DNA of 64,000 nucleotides from Acidimicrobiaceae bacterium (GTDB lineage: Bacteria > Actinomycetota > Acidimicrobiia > Acidimicrobiales > RAAP-2). The notes under the pieces are model-generated. The model did not search any database, had not been told where the DNA came from, and worked only from the letters and a program-made list of their open reading frames with translations. Each line of letters begins with the position of its first letter. The stretch's first letter is position 1. The DNA is taken from assembly GCA_003133685.1 (NCBI GenBank), contig PKYQ01000028.1:41592-105591 (forward strand), read 5' to 3'. This document shows, in pieces, positions 41,827 to 50,610 of the stretch. The translations under genes were made by a program, and so were the position numbers.

Positions 41827-42020
41827 CGTGACCTCCGTTCCAGTCCAGCTTGTCTCACAATGCTAGCGAGGGTCGACTTCGCCAATTGGGCGCCGAGTGC
41901 ACCGGGCACGACGACAATTCAACTTCGTTCGGGATGCCGAAAAATCCGGTGACTGCCTGATTGTCGCACCTGACACCATCCCGCTTCATTGAGTTCACGA
42001 ATCATCTCCCGCACCGTCAC
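41823..42020 (-). pseudogene. hicA toxin gene with an in-frame stop
   Basis: The frame from GTG 42020 encodes VREMIRELNEAGWCQVRQSGSH (seen in parts) with the catalytic His, then hits TGA at 41919-41921 (codon 34). Beyond it the same frame continues with IVVVPGALGAQLAKSTL to the normal HicA end (VRQAGLERRSR). A single substitution (for example in a TGG) explains it. The intact gene at 43550-43747 serves as reference. Confidence 0.82.
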
Positions 42021-42062
42021 AATTTCCAACGGTCGTTGGAGGATTAGTGAGTGAACATTTCT

Positions 42063-42551
42063 TTAGAGATCCTTGGAAGAGCCGGCGAGCTTAGAGAGCG
42101 CTTCGTCAGTGAGTCGAAACTCTGTCCATTCGTCCAGCGCGTCGGCACCGAGAGAACGATAGAAATCGATCGAAGGTTGATTCCAGTCGAGTACGGACCA
42201 TTTGAGGCGATGGTAACCCTTCGTAACGCATTCCTGCGCGAGGTGGACCAAAAGGGCCGTGCCGTATCCGCGACCGCGGAACTCCGGCTTGATAAAGAGA
42301 TCCTCGAGGAAGATGCCGTGCGTTCCGGTCCACGTGGAGTAGTTGAGGAACCACACCGCGAATCCCGCCACCTCTCGCTCGTCGGTCTCCACCAAGTCAC
42401 AAAAGACGTTGGGGGCGTCGGAGAAGAAACTCTCGCGGAGTTGTTCGGGCGTGGCGCGCGCCATTTCCACTGCGCGCTCGTAGAGTGCGAGGTCTCGAAT
42501 GAGTTGGTCGATGATCGGCAGGTCGTCGGATAGCGCCCGACGGATTCTCAT
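42063..42551 (-). CDS. GNAT N-acetyltransferase, diamine acetyltransferase-like
   Basis: The 162-residue protein has the acetyl-CoA motif EFRGRGYGTALL (about residues 91-102) and the downstream WNQPSIDFYRSLGA, typical of spermidine/spermine or thialysine acetyltransferases. The FAVWFLNYSTWTGTHGIFLEDL strand also matches that branch. ATG 42551 begins 9 nt after the end of the methyltransferase gene, so the two form an operon. Confidence 0.85.
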   Translation of the reverse strand: MRIRRALSDDLPIIDQLIRDLALYERAVEMARATPEQLRESFFSDAPNVFCDLVETDEREVAGFAVWFLNYSTWTGTHGIFLEDLFIKPEFRGRGYGTALLVHLAQECVTKGYHRLKWSVLDWNQPSIDFYRSLGADALDEWTEFRLTDEALSKLAGSSKDL

Positions 42552-42560
42552 TTCGACGGC

Positions 42561-43229
42561 CTAGCGAGTGACGACGAGCAGAGCGAAGCCGTCGTAGCCC
42601 TTGCTCCCCACGGTTTGGAGAGCCGTTCCTTCGATTCGGTCACTCGCGGCCGCCATCTCCAGAAACGCACGGACGCCCTTGACTCGTTCGTCGGTGCTCG
42701 TCGAATTGGCAACCTCGCCGTCGCGTATGACATTGTCGGCAACAATGACCGTGCCCGGTCGAGATAAATGAAGTGATAGCTCCAGGTACTTCGGATAAGC
42801 ATCTTTGTCCGCGTCAATGAAGATGAAATCGAATGGTTCCGCATTGCCATCGATGAGGTCCTGCAACGAATTGGTCGCCGGACCAACAAGAATGTCAACC
42901 AACGGTCCAAGTCCCGCTCGGTCGATGTTCTTGCGCGCTACCTCGGCGTGCAGAGGCTCCAACTCGAGTGTCACCAGGCGCCCGTCACTGGGAAGTGCGC
43001 GAGCCAACCAGATTGTGCTGTACCCTCCCAGTGTTCCAATTTCCAGAATTCGCCGCGATCGCTGCATTTTTGCGAGAAGTTCCAGTAATTTCCCTTGATT
43101 GGGTGCAACGCTGATCGGTGGGAGATCCGCCGCGGCACTCTGACTAAGGGTTTCCTCAAGCGCACTATCTGGGGGCAAGAAAAGCCCGACAAGGTACTCA
43201 TCGACATTGGTCCATAGGATTTCGCTCAT
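42561..43229 (-). CDS. Class I SAM-dependent O-methyltransferase
   Basis: A 222-residue catechol/caffeoyl-CoA-type methyltransferase shows motif I LEIGTLGGYSTIWLARAL, the acidic loop FIFIDADKDAYPKYLE with metal-binding Asp, and VADNVIRDGEVA. ATG 43229 (MSEILWTN) is used in preference to TTG 43235. Members methylate hydroxyl groups of small aromatic compounds, using Mg. It is in an operon with the acetyltransferase downstream. Confidence 0.87.
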   Translation of the reverse strand: MSEILWTNVDEYLVGLFLPPDSALEETLSQSAAADLPPISVAPNQGKLLELLAKMQRSRRILEIGTLGGYSTIWLARALPSDGRLVTLELEPLHAEVARKNIDRAGLGPLVDILVGPATNSLQDLIDGNAEPFDFIFIDADKDAYPKYLELSLHLSRPGTVIVADNVIRDGEVANSTSTDERVKGVRAFLEMAAASDRIEGTALQTVGSKGYDGFALLVVTR

Positions 43230-43337
43230 TCGCAAAGTCTCGCACCTTGGCGACTTCCGATAGTTGAAAAAATGGAAGAGGCGAGAGACCTCACCGGCAG
43301 ACGTTCGTGTAGCGAACTCTGCTCGACGAGATTCTGA

Positions 43338-43553
43338 CTACGAGGCAACCTGCACAACTGCCACTTGCGCAGTTGGGGGCGGAACGGCTTCGCCGTGTTC
43401 GCGCATTACCTCGATGTGCATTTCGATCGCCTCGGCGATGTTCGCTTTGACTTCCTCCACCGTCTTGCCCGTCGAGACGCAACCATCGAGATCGGGAACC
43501 CACGCCCCATAGTTATTCGGAGAGCGCTCAATAACGACTGCGTATTCGATCAT
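43338..43553 (-). CDS. HicB-type antitoxin (intact pair)
   Basis: The 71-residue protein starts EYAVVIERSPNNYGAWVPDLDG and continues with CVSTGKTVEEVKANIAEAIEMHI, closely like the HicB at 41611. It overlaps hicA by 4 nt. The two loci share layout and sequence, so one derives from duplication or parallel acquisition. Confidence 0.87.
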   Translation of the reverse strand: MIEYAVVIERSPNNYGAWVPDLDGCVSTGKTVEEVKANIAEAIEMHIEVMREHGEAVPPPTAQVAVVQVAS

Positions 43554-43747
43554 CGACTTCTCCGTTCTAATCCGGCCTGCCTCATAATGCTACTGAGGAG
43601 TTCTCGGTGCAGATCGTCTCTCATCGCACCAGGCACCGTCACCGTGCCAGGCTTCGTCGGATGGTGATAATGACGATGGCTACCCCTGTGCCGGACCTGT
43701 ACCCAGCCGTCACGCTCAAGTTCTCTAATGATCTCACGGACCTTCAC
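43550..43747 (-). CDS. HicA-type toxin (intact)
   Basis: The 65-residue dsRBD-like mRNA interferase reads MKVREIIRELERDGWVQVRHRGSHRHYHHP (seen in parts) with the catalytic His in GSHRHY, then TVTVPG and the C-terminal LSSIMRQAGL. GTG 43747 is the start. It is followed directly by its HicB antitoxin. Confidence 0.87.
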   Translation of the reverse strand: MKVREIIRELERDGWVQVRHRGSHRHYHHPTKPGTVTVPGAMRDDLHRELLSSIMRQAGLERRSR

Positions 43748-43776
43748 TCACCACAACGGTCCTGAGGTTTGGAGAA

Positions 43777-44232
43777 TTAATTAGCGGTCGAGCGTAGCCG
43801 TTCAATTACCCGAAAGCGCTCTAAGACGACAAGCGTCGCGTCACCGAGGACAAAAGTCGTTTCTCCGAGAGAATCGGTCATTTCCTTGCTGTGCCAGAAG
43901 TTTTCGTGGGCCGCCCGCCAATCAGACACCGTTGCGTGCCCCTCACCTTCATTCACCACGTGTTCGTAGCCCACTTCACCAAGTGGAACAATGAGCACCT
44001 CCACCGTCTCGATCACGCACACCGGTTGATTGTTGGAGTCGACCACCACGGAGCGCTGACCTTCGCTCGGTAAGGGCTCACGTTCGATTTCGTACTCCAA
44101 AGCCAGTGACGTGGTAGTCACCTTTCGACCATCGAGGATCGCACTTATCAGACGATCTCGAAGTGGGCCAGGAAACGCAAACTCCGAAAGAGGCAACTCC
44201 GGAAAGTTGTCAGTGGAAATGGTTTCGTTCAC
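43777..44232 (-). CDS. ASCH-domain protein
   Basis: The 151-residue protein has the ASCH pattern: a helix with RLISAILDGRKVTTTSLA, then CVIETVEVLIVPLGEVGYEHVVNEGEG (seen in parts) and a final W..HENFWHS. ASCH domains bind RNA or modified nucleobases. Some hydrolyse N4-acetylcytidine. A 33-bp element shared with the membrane protein gene lies 74 nt upstream of its start. Confidence 0.85.
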   Translation of the reverse strand: MNETISTDNFPELPLSEFAFPGPLRDRLISAILDGRKVTTTSLALEYEIEREPLPSEGQRSVVVDSNNQPVCVIETVEVLIVPLGEVGYEHVVNEGEGHATVSDWRAAHENFWHSKEMTDSLGETTFVLGDATLVVLERFRVIERLRSTAN

Positions 44233-44306
44233 TGCGAAATCCTAAGCCCTGGACGCAAGAGTCAATTCCCAGAGTGCGCTCGCGACGAAACTCTTCGGCA
44301 CGCTAC

Positions 44307-44339
44307 CTTTCTATGAAAAAAGTGTAGACATTCGTCTAC
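44307..44339 (-). promoter_or_regulatory. Shared upstream element, copy 1 (before ASCH gene)
   Basis: This 33-bp segment differs at five positions from 45215-45247. Its right end is the palindrome GTAGACATTCGTCTAC. On the minus strand the palindrome comes first and an A/T stretch with CATAGA follows, so it looks like an operator plus -10 region. Confidence 0.55.
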
Positions 44340-44394
44340 CGTTCTCTGGCAGAAGTAAATAGCCCACTTCAATAATTGAAATGGCGGCCCGCAG

Positions 44395-45153
44395 TCAATT
44401 CGCACCCACAGTCAATTCGGCTCTCTTCTTGCGTAGACGTCGAACTGTCCAGATTCTTTGTGCTCCGAGGAAAATCGAGAACCAGAGAAAATCGATGAGG
44501 GCCGTTAGCCATGTTCCACTTGATATCCACTTCACACCGAGCGCAAAGACTGCACCACCGATGAGCGGTGACACGAATTGAATCCATCTCCTTCGCCCGA
44601 AGTTGTCAAGTATTTTACTTTCGTAGGCGGTGAGGGCTGGACTGCGATAATTGCTGTTCCTTTTGCGCGTGACGAAGAAGAGAATCTGTTCGCGGAGAAC
44701 ACCACAGGCCAAAAGAACGATTCCGAGAAGGCTGAGGTAGCCACCCGCGCCTCGCTGTATTGCGAAATCGCTCAACCCCGTCCACTTGCCAGGGAACGTC
44801 GAAACAAAGGTTTCGATCAGAGCTAAGCCAATGACCACTTGGCCTAAAAGGGCGTTGCGGAACCTGAACGGCTTCATCGGAAGAAGTGAGTACCCCTGGA
44901 AGGCAAACTCTTCGATGAGTACTAATGCGACCAGGATTAGAAGCCAGGGTGCGCCAAAAAATGTCAACGACGAATGAGCGCCCAACTGCCAATCGCTACG
45001 ACTTGCGACATAGCTACCTGACAGTGAGACCAAGCGAACGTACGGAAGAAATGTCCCTACCGTGACGAGAATCGCCCCGATACACGAAAGAACCAGCCAG
45101 CGGTAATTCCGCTGAACGACAATCTCAACTTCAACTGGCTGTTCCTCACGCAT
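44395..45153 (-). CDS. Multi-pass membrane protein, unknown
   Basis: This 252-residue protein has about six to seven hydrophobic helices and hydrophilic, Arg/Lys-rich ends. There is a membrane-embedded EEFAFQGYSLLPM segment, with two adjacent Glu recalling the CPBP/Abi membrane-protease site. Other CPBP motifs (FxxxH, HxxxN) are not apparent, so I do not assign it. A 33-bp element shared with the ASCH gene lies 62 nt upstream. Confidence 0.6.
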   Translation of the reverse strand: MREEQPVEVEIVVQRNYRWLVLSCIGAILVTVGTFLPYVRLVSLSGSYVASRSDWQLGAHSSLTFFGAPWLLILVALVLIEEFAFQGYSLLPMKPFRFRNALLGQVVIGLALIETFVSTFPGKWTGLSDFAIQRGAGGYLSLLGIVLLACGVLREQILFFVTRKRNSNYRSPALTAYESKILDNFGRRRWIQFVSPLIGGAVFALGVKWISSGTWLTALIDFLWFSIFLGAQRIWTVRRLRKKRAELTVGAN

Positions 45154-45214
45154 CAGCGCAAGGCTATAGCGCCACCCGTGTTCACTTCGTACGGGCAGAC
45201 ATTCCCGTTTAAGG

Positions 45215-45247
45215 CTTTCTAGGAAAAATTGATAGACATTCGTCTAC
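45215..45247 (-). promoter_or_regulatory. Shared upstream element, copy 2 (before membrane gene)
   Basis: See 44307-44339. The central TAGACATTCGTCTA is conserved exactly and the outer bases of the palindrome are less so. The distance to the start codon is similar in both cases. Confidence 0.55.
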
Positions 45248-45396
45248 TGCGTTTCGGTGAAAATGAAGTGAACTGACAAATTCGGACTGATGAGGTCAGA
45301 ACCCCGAAGTAGTAACGGAGAGGCCGGAACGCTGCTGTTCACAACCCGATCACTCCGCAGCTAGCCAGTCCCGGAACCTGTACGTAGGGTTGAAGG

Positions 45397-45831
45397 ATGC
45401 GCGTGCACGTCATCACCGAGATCGCCGCGCCCGCAGAACGCGTGTGGAAGGCGTTGACACGAATTGAAGAGGTCCGCGCCTGGGATGGCGTGGTCCCGTT
45501 CGACGTGCCCGACCAGTATCCCGAACCGGGCCAGCACGCGCGCTGGCACAGCGGCCTTGGGCCGTTGCGACTGATGCTGTACGACCACATCATGGCCGTG
45601 GAGGAGAACCGGCGGCTCAACTCCATCATCGACATCGCCTTCGTGCACGTGAGCGAGGAGTACGTGCTCACTCCACGTGCTGAAGGCGGCACGACTCTCG
45701 TGACGGATGATGACGTCCGCTCGAAGTTCCCTGGACTGGGTTGGCTCGCGCTGCGGCTAACGCGGGCCAACGTCGATGCCTCGATGTCGCGTCTGAAGGA
45801 CCACTGCGAGCGAGTCCCTCCGCCGTACTAG
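45397..45831 (+). CDS. SRPBCC-family (START-like) protein
   Basis: The 144-residue protein has the SRPBCC start VHVITEIAAPAERVWKALTRIEEVRAWDG (seen in parts) and a long C-terminal helix (ANVDASMSRLKDHCER). The fold forms a hydrophobic pocket, used in polyketide cyclases, toxin or lipid binding. It stands alone and its ligand is unknown. Confidence 0.82.
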   Translation: MRVHVITEIAAPAERVWKALTRIEEVRAWDGVVPFDVPDQYPEPGQHARWHSGLGPLRLMLYDHIMAVEENRRLNSIIDIAFVHVSEEYVLTPRAEGGTTLVTDDDVRSKFPGLGWLALRLTRANVDASMSRLKDHCERVPPPY

Positions 45832-45886
45832 GCGACGCCACCGACTTCACGTATGCAGTCCACTCGCGGTGATCGTGACGGAACGC

Positions 45887-47302
45887 TCAACCGACAAACG
45901 ACGTTGGATCGAGATGGGTTAAGCGGCGAACCAGTGCGGATGGCTGCTTCTCTTGGTCCTCCGCAGCCTCCTTGCTCCGTAGCGCGGTGCGCACCACCCA
46001 GCCTCCGATGGTCCGCAACGGCTCAGGTGGCAACCTCGTTGCGGGCGTGCGGATCATGGGACTCGTTCCCCACTCATCATCGCGCTCGAGCGCCAGCGAC
46101 GCCAGGATCTTGCCACCGATGTAGGAGGGCCCCACACCGTTGCCCGAGAAGCCGACACCGAAATGGACGCGCGGGCTACCGGCCAACCGGCCGAAGAACG
46201 GCATTGAATCCGAGGAGTAGTCCACCGCACCTGACCACGTGTTGGTAATGGCCACGCCGTCGAGCTTCGGGTAGGTGCGTCGGAACTGGTCGATCACCTC
46301 GGGACCTCGCAGTGCCGTTGCCCACGTCGAACGGTTCATGTGATCGCGGAAGCCAATGCGGCCGCCTCCCTTGCCAAAGACGACTCGCCCATCCTTCGTC
46401 GGGCGGTAGTAGTGGACCAGACGCCGTGAGTCCGAGATGGCGAGACCCGGCGTCCAACCGACCGACGCCAGTTGCTCGGGCGCTGAAGCGGTGGCGATGA
46501 CGTCACTGCCGAGCACTAGGAGATGGCGTCGGATCTCCGGATAACGCGCCAGCCACGCGTTGGTCGCGAGGACCAGCTGGCTGGTCGCGATCGTGGCCCC
46601 TGGCACTCGTACGGCAACACCCCGTGGGGTGACCTCGTAGTCGAGCATCGGTGTCTTCTCCCAGATTGACACCCCGGCCGCGAGTGCGGCCGCGCGAAGA
46701 CCTCGCACCAATGCGGCAGGCTGGACCGTGGCGACACCCGCTTCAAAGACGCCCCCAAGGTGCCGTTCACTACCGCTGATCTCGTAGACCTCTTCCTTCG
46801 CGAGGACGCGAAATGGCGAGGCGCCCGCTGAGGCCAGGGTGTCAATCGTGTCGTCCCAACTTCCCATCTGGCTCGAGTTCGTGGCCGTCCAGAGCCAACC
46901 GGTGGGCATGAAATCGGCGTCGATACCGTTGGTCTCGCAGAATCTCCCCGTCTGGACGACGGCCTCCTCCGACGCCGCCGCTATTCGCAACGCATCATCG
47001 GTGCTCATTAACTTCTTCAAGGTGGCGAACTTGGGCCACCAAGTCATGGCGAAGCCACCGTTCGCCCCGCTGGCTCCCGCCCCGCAGATATCTGCTTCGA
47101 CGACGCCAACGCGGATTGACGGCTCAGTTCCAGAGATCTGCAGCGCGGTCCACAGGCCGGTGAGACCGCCGCCCACTATGCAGATGTCGAGCGTCTGGTC
47201 GTCTTGAAGCGCAGGGGCTTCTTCGTGACCGTCGCGTTGGAGCGCCTGCTGCATCCAGAGGGCTCGAGGCGAGCTTGATGACCACTTTGAATCGTGGGGC
47301 AC
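45887..47302 (-). CDS. FAD-dependent amine/amino-acid oxidase (DAO family)
   Basis: The 471-residue protein has an N-terminal dinucleotide-binding motif ICIVGGGLTGLWTAL (about residues 40-54), SGANGGFAMTWWPKF typical of gamma-glutamylputrescine oxidase-like enzymes, and a C-terminal FSGNGVGPSYIGGKILA with the FAD-binding glycines. Expected reaction: oxidation of an amine or N-methyl amino acid giving hydrogen peroxide. The nearby acetyltransferase of diamine type is compatible with polyamine metabolism, but the genes are not in an operon. Confidence 0.83.
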   Translation of the reverse strand: MPHDSKWSSSSPRALWMQQALQRDGHEEAPALQDDQTLDICIVGGGLTGLWTALQISGTEPSIRVGVVEADICGAGASGANGGFAMTWWPKFATLKKLMSTDDALRIAAASEEAVVQTGRFCETNGIDADFMPTGWLWTATNSSQMGSWDDTIDTLASAGASPFRVLAKEEVYEISGSERHLGGVFEAGVATVQPAALVRGLRAAALAAGVSIWEKTPMLDYEVTPRGVAVRVPGATIATSQLVLATNAWLARYPEIRRHLLVLGSDVIATASAPEQLASVGWTPGLAISDSRRLVHYYRPTKDGRVVFGKGGGRIGFRDHMNRSTWATALRGPEVIDQFRRTYPKLDGVAITNTWSGAVDYSSDSMPFFGRLAGSPRVHFGVGFSGNGVGPSYIGGKILASLALERDDEWGTSPMIRTPATRLPPEPLRTIGGWVVRTALRSKEAAEDQEKQPSALVRRLTHLDPTSFVG

Positions 47303-47393
47303 AATCAGCCTTCCTGTCGAGCGATCGTTCTTCTCAGGCTATTTCAGAGGTGGTGAAGCATCGAGCAGAACGGGCCATGGCGCCAGCGACGTA

Positions 47394-48089
47394 TTAGACG
47401 TCCGTGTGGAGAATTACGTCACAAAAACGTGACGGTTGGGATATGAAAGGCGAATGGTCGCTCTCCATATTCAGTGCAAAATCGCACTCTTCTGACATCA
47501 ATTGTTGCAACTCGGGATCAACAGCGTGATCGTTGGTGCAGCGAACGTAGATGGTCTCCGCTCTTGCGTTCTCGGATTGTCGAGGGCTCCTAAAACTTGC
47601 AATCGTTTGAGTCGAGAGTTGACCAACTGCCCATTTCGCCACCACCTGCGTGCAATCGTTGTAGAGAGCTTCGCTCGCTTCACCAGGTTTCAATCGCAGA
47701 TATTCGCCGTCGACCTCAATGGCGTCATCCAGTCGAGTTCGTACGCGAATTCGTCGCGACGCATCCGTGGCACTCTCACCTGGGCTCGGCACCAGCGCGG
47801 CCACATAGATGCACCGTTGGAGATTCGCAATACGCGAAGCGACTTCAGACACCACCGCACCGCCGTAACTGTGGGCGACGAGCACGTAAGGGCCGTCATG
47901 GCTTGCCAGTGCGGCGACAGCGGCAGCATCTTCAATAAGACCCGTCGTTGGATCGGCGCCATTTCTCGAACTCGGCAGGTCGACGGCTTTCCACGTGACC
48001 CCTCGCCGGTCCAACTCCGTGGCGACGTCGCGCCAACACCACGCGCCACCCCACGCGCCGTGCACGAGGATGTACGTCGGAGAAGTCAC
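47394..48089 (-). CDS. Alpha/beta hydrolase
   Basis: A 231-residue hydrolase has the oxyanion motif LVHGAWGGAWCW, nucleophile Ser in VAHSYGGAVV and a final catalytic His in SDHSPFIS. The likely GTG start at 48089 gives VTSPTYILVHG, the usual length before the first strand; TTG 48125 extends it by 12 residues. This type (salicylate esterase/MES-like) hydrolyses small esters. It is divergent from leuS. Confidence 0.85.
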   Translation of the reverse strand: MTSPTYILVHGAWGGAWCWRDVATELDRRGVTWKAVDLPSSRNGADPTTGLIEDAAAVAALASHDGPYVLVAHSYGGAVVSEVASRIANLQRCIYVAALVPSPGESATDASRRIRVRTRLDDAIEVDGEYLRLKPGEASEALYNDCTQVVAKWAVGQLSTQTIASFRSPRQSENARAETIYVRCTNDHAVDPELQQLMSEECDFALNMESDHSPFISQPSRFCDVILHTDV

Positions 48090-48129
48090 GGTGCCATCTT
48101 TCTCGACCAGGGGAGTGACGACCAAACCC

Positions 48130-48135
48130 TAGAAT
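48130..48135 (+). promoter_or_regulatory. -10 box TAGAAT of leaderless leuS
   Basis: TAGAAT ends 6 nt before ATG 48142 and no ribosome site is present, so transcription probably starts at the start codon. Confidence 0.5.
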
Positions 48136-48141
48136 GTCTAG

Positions 48142-50610
48142 ATGGCGCGGCCTTTTGACGTTAAGAAAATCGAGAAGAAGTGGCAAGACCGCTGGCTCGA
48201 AGACGGCACGTACGAGGTCGACAACGACGATCTGCGCGAGCGCTACTACGCGCTGTGCATGTACCCCTACCCGTCAGGTTCGGCCCACCAGGGACACGTG
48301 CGGATCTACACCTTCGGCGACGTCAACGTGCGCTACCAGACCATGTTGGGCAAGGCGGTGCTTTCGCCCTTCGGGTTCGACTCCTTTGGTTTGCCGGCGG
48401 AGAACGCCGCCATCAAGGCCGGTACACATCCTCGGGTCTTCACCGAGGCGCGCATCATCGAGCTGAAGTCCTCGCTCATCCGTCTCGGCGCGGTCTACGA
48501 CTGGCGACGAGAGGTCCGCAGCCACGATCCGTCCTACATTCGCTGGTCGCAAGCGATCTTCCTCGCGTTCTTGAAGGCCGGCCTCGCGTACCGCGCCGAA
48601 GCTCCGGTCAACTGGTGCCCGGGGTGCGGCACGGTCCTGGCCAACGAACAGGTCCTGCCCGACGGAACGTGCGAACGCTCCGGTGACCTCGTCGAGCGAC
48701 GGAACTTGGAACAGTGGTTCTTCAAGATCACCGACTACGCCGAGGAGTTGTTGAACGACCTCGACACGCTCGAATGGCCCGATCGCGTGAAGGCGATGCA
48801 GCGCAATTGGATCGGGCGCAGCGAAGGTGTCGAGTTCGACTTGACGTTCGCTGGCGATCCCGACAAGGCCATTCGCGTCTTCACGACGCGACCCGATACG
48901 GCCTTTGGCATCACGTACGCGGTCATCGCCCCCGAACACCCGTTGCTTGATGAACTGACGACCAACGACCAACGCGCCAGCGTCACCGCGCTCGTTGAAC
49001 GCGCGTCCAAGGAGAGCGAGGTGGTGCGCACGGCGTCCTCCGAGGGCGGGGCCGCACTCGAGAAGCGAGGCGCGTTCACCGGCAGCTACGTGCTCAATCC
49101 TCTCAACGGAGAATCGGTGCCGGTGTACGTGGCCGACTACGTGCTCGGCACCTACGGTACGGGCGCGATCATGGCCGTGCCCGGAGAGGACGAACGCGAC
49201 CACGCCTTCGCGCTGGCCTACGGTCTCGCGGTCGTGCACACTACGCAGGCACCTGAGGGATTTGACGGCGGCGCGTACAACGGCGAAGGCGAGAAGATCA
49301 ACTCCGGCTTCTTGAACGGGCTCGATATAGGCGAAGCGAAGCTTCGCGCGACGGCGTTCCTCGCTGAGAACGCCCACGGCGACCTCAAGGTGAACTACCG
49401 CCTTCGTGACTGGTTGATCTCGCGTCAGCGGTTCTGGGGCACTCCGATTCCGATCATCTACTGCTCGAACTGCGGCATCGTGCCCGTACCCGAGGACCAG
49501 TTGCCAGTCCTCGCGCCCGATGACGTGACGATGGACAAGACTGGTCAATCGCCGCTCGCGACCCACGCGGAGTTTCGCAACACGACCTGCCCGGTCTGTG
49601 GCGCGCCGGCCCTTCGCGAAGCGGACACGATGGACACGTTCTGTGACTCGTCGTGGTACTTCTTGCGCTACACCGATCCCTGGACGCCGAACAGGGCGTT
49701 CGATCCCGCAGAAGCGGCGAAGTGGATGCCGGTCGATCAGTACATCGGCGGAATCGAACACGCGATCCTGCATCTGCTGTACGCACGCTTCTACATGAAG
49801 GCAATGGTCGACATCGGCTTGGCGCCGGGACTACCGCGCGAACCCTTCAAACGTCAGTTCTCACAAGGCATGATCAGACTCTCGGGTTCCAAGATGTCTA
49901 AATCAAGGGGCAATCTCGTCGCGCCCGAGGAGTACTACGAGACCGTGGGAGCCGACGGACTTCGTCTCTTCCACCTCTTCGCCGGACCGCCCGCCGACGA
50001 CATTGACTGGACCGATCAGACCGACGAGGTCATTGACGGCTGCGGACGATTCCTTGACCGCGTCTATCGACTCAGTCAGTACCACGAGGTCAACTTCCAC
50101 GACGGGGTCGATGACAGCGACGAAGAGGTCCGGCGCGTCGTGCACCGAACCATTGAGAAGGTCACGAACGACCTCGAGCACTGGAGTCACAACACCGCGG
50201 TTGCCGCGCTCATGGAGTTACTCAACACGATTTCCAAGTGGGCGCGAAGCGATCACGGGGCCGAGCGCGCCACGTTCGATGAGGCCATCGACGTGCTCGT
50301 GATGTTGTTAGCTCCTATGGCCCCGCACGTGACGGCCGAGATCTGGGAGGAGCGACACCCCGGTGCAAAGAGCGTGCACCACCAGACGTGGCCCGTCGCC
50401 GATCCCCAGTTGGTGAAGCGCGCGAAAGTCACGATGGTCGTGCAGGTCAACGGAAAGGTTCGCGCGCGCCTCGAAGTACCGCCGGACATCTCGATGGCGG
50501 ACGCCACGACGGAAGCGCTGGAGGACGCCACGATCAGCGCGGTGTTGGCCGGCGCGACGCCCCAGCGGATCGTCTCTCGACCACCGCGACTGGTGAACAT
50601 CATCGTCTGA
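48142..50610 (+). CDS. leuS: Leucyl-tRNA synthetase
   Basis: The 822-residue class I synthetase has the HIGH-like AHQGH in MYPYPSGSAHQGHV (about residue 49) and the zinc-like WCPGCGTVLANEQV. Further on are an editing domain with TTRPDTAFG, a second Cys pair (CSNCGIVP and CPVCGAPA), and KMSKS in LSGSKMSKSRGN. It charges tRNA-Leu with leucine and hydrolyses mischarged products in the editing site. The start has no ribosome site, so it is probably leaderless. The final codon overlaps the next gene. Confidence 0.97.
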   Translation: MARPFDVKKIEKKWQDRWLEDGTYEVDNDDLRERYYALCMYPYPSGSAHQGHVRIYTFGDVNVRYQTMLGKAVLSPFGFDSFGLPAENAAIKAGTHPRVFTEARIIELKSSLIRLGAVYDWRREVRSHDPSYIRWSQAIFLAFLKAGLAYRAEAPVNWCPGCGTVLANEQVLPDGTCERSGDLVERRNLEQWFFKITDYAEELLNDLDTLEWPDRVKAMQRNWIGRSEGVEFDLTFAGDPDKAIRVFTTRPDTAFGITYAVIAPEHPLLDELTTNDQRASVTALVERASKESEVVRTASSEGGAALEKRGAFTGSYVLNPLNGESVPVYVADYVLGTYGTGAIMAVPGEDERDHAFALAYGLAVVHTTQAPEGFDGGAYNGEGEKINSGFLNGLDIGEAKLRATAFLAENAHGDLKVNYRLRDWLISRQRFWGTPIPIIYCSNCGIVPVPEDQLPVLAPDDVTMDKTGQSPLATHAEFRNTTCPVCGAPALREADTMDTFCDSSWYFLRYTDPWTPNRAFDPAEAAKWMPVDQYIGGIEHAILHLLYARFYMKAMVDIGLAPGLPREPFKRQFSQGMIRLSGSKMSKSRGNLVAPEEYYETVGADGLRLFHLFAGPPADDIDWTDQTDEVIDGCGRFLDRVYRLSQYHEVNFHDGVDDSDEEVRRVVHRTIEKVTNDLEHWSHNTAVAALMELLNTISKWARSDHGAERATFDEAIDVLVMLLAPMAPHVTAEIWEERHPGAKSVHHQTWPVADPQLVKRAKVTMVVQVNGKVRARLEVPPDISMADATTEALEDATISAVLAGATPQRIVSRPPRLVNIIV

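Noticed and set aside
30000..45000. CRISPR array or Cas genes
   Set aside because: No regularly spaced repeats of 25-40 bp with unique spacers, and no Cas motifs seen.
50388..50609. N-terminal extension of the YgjP-like protein inside leuS
   Set aside because: It is a shadow of leuS; the overlapping ATG at 50610 gives the normal family length.
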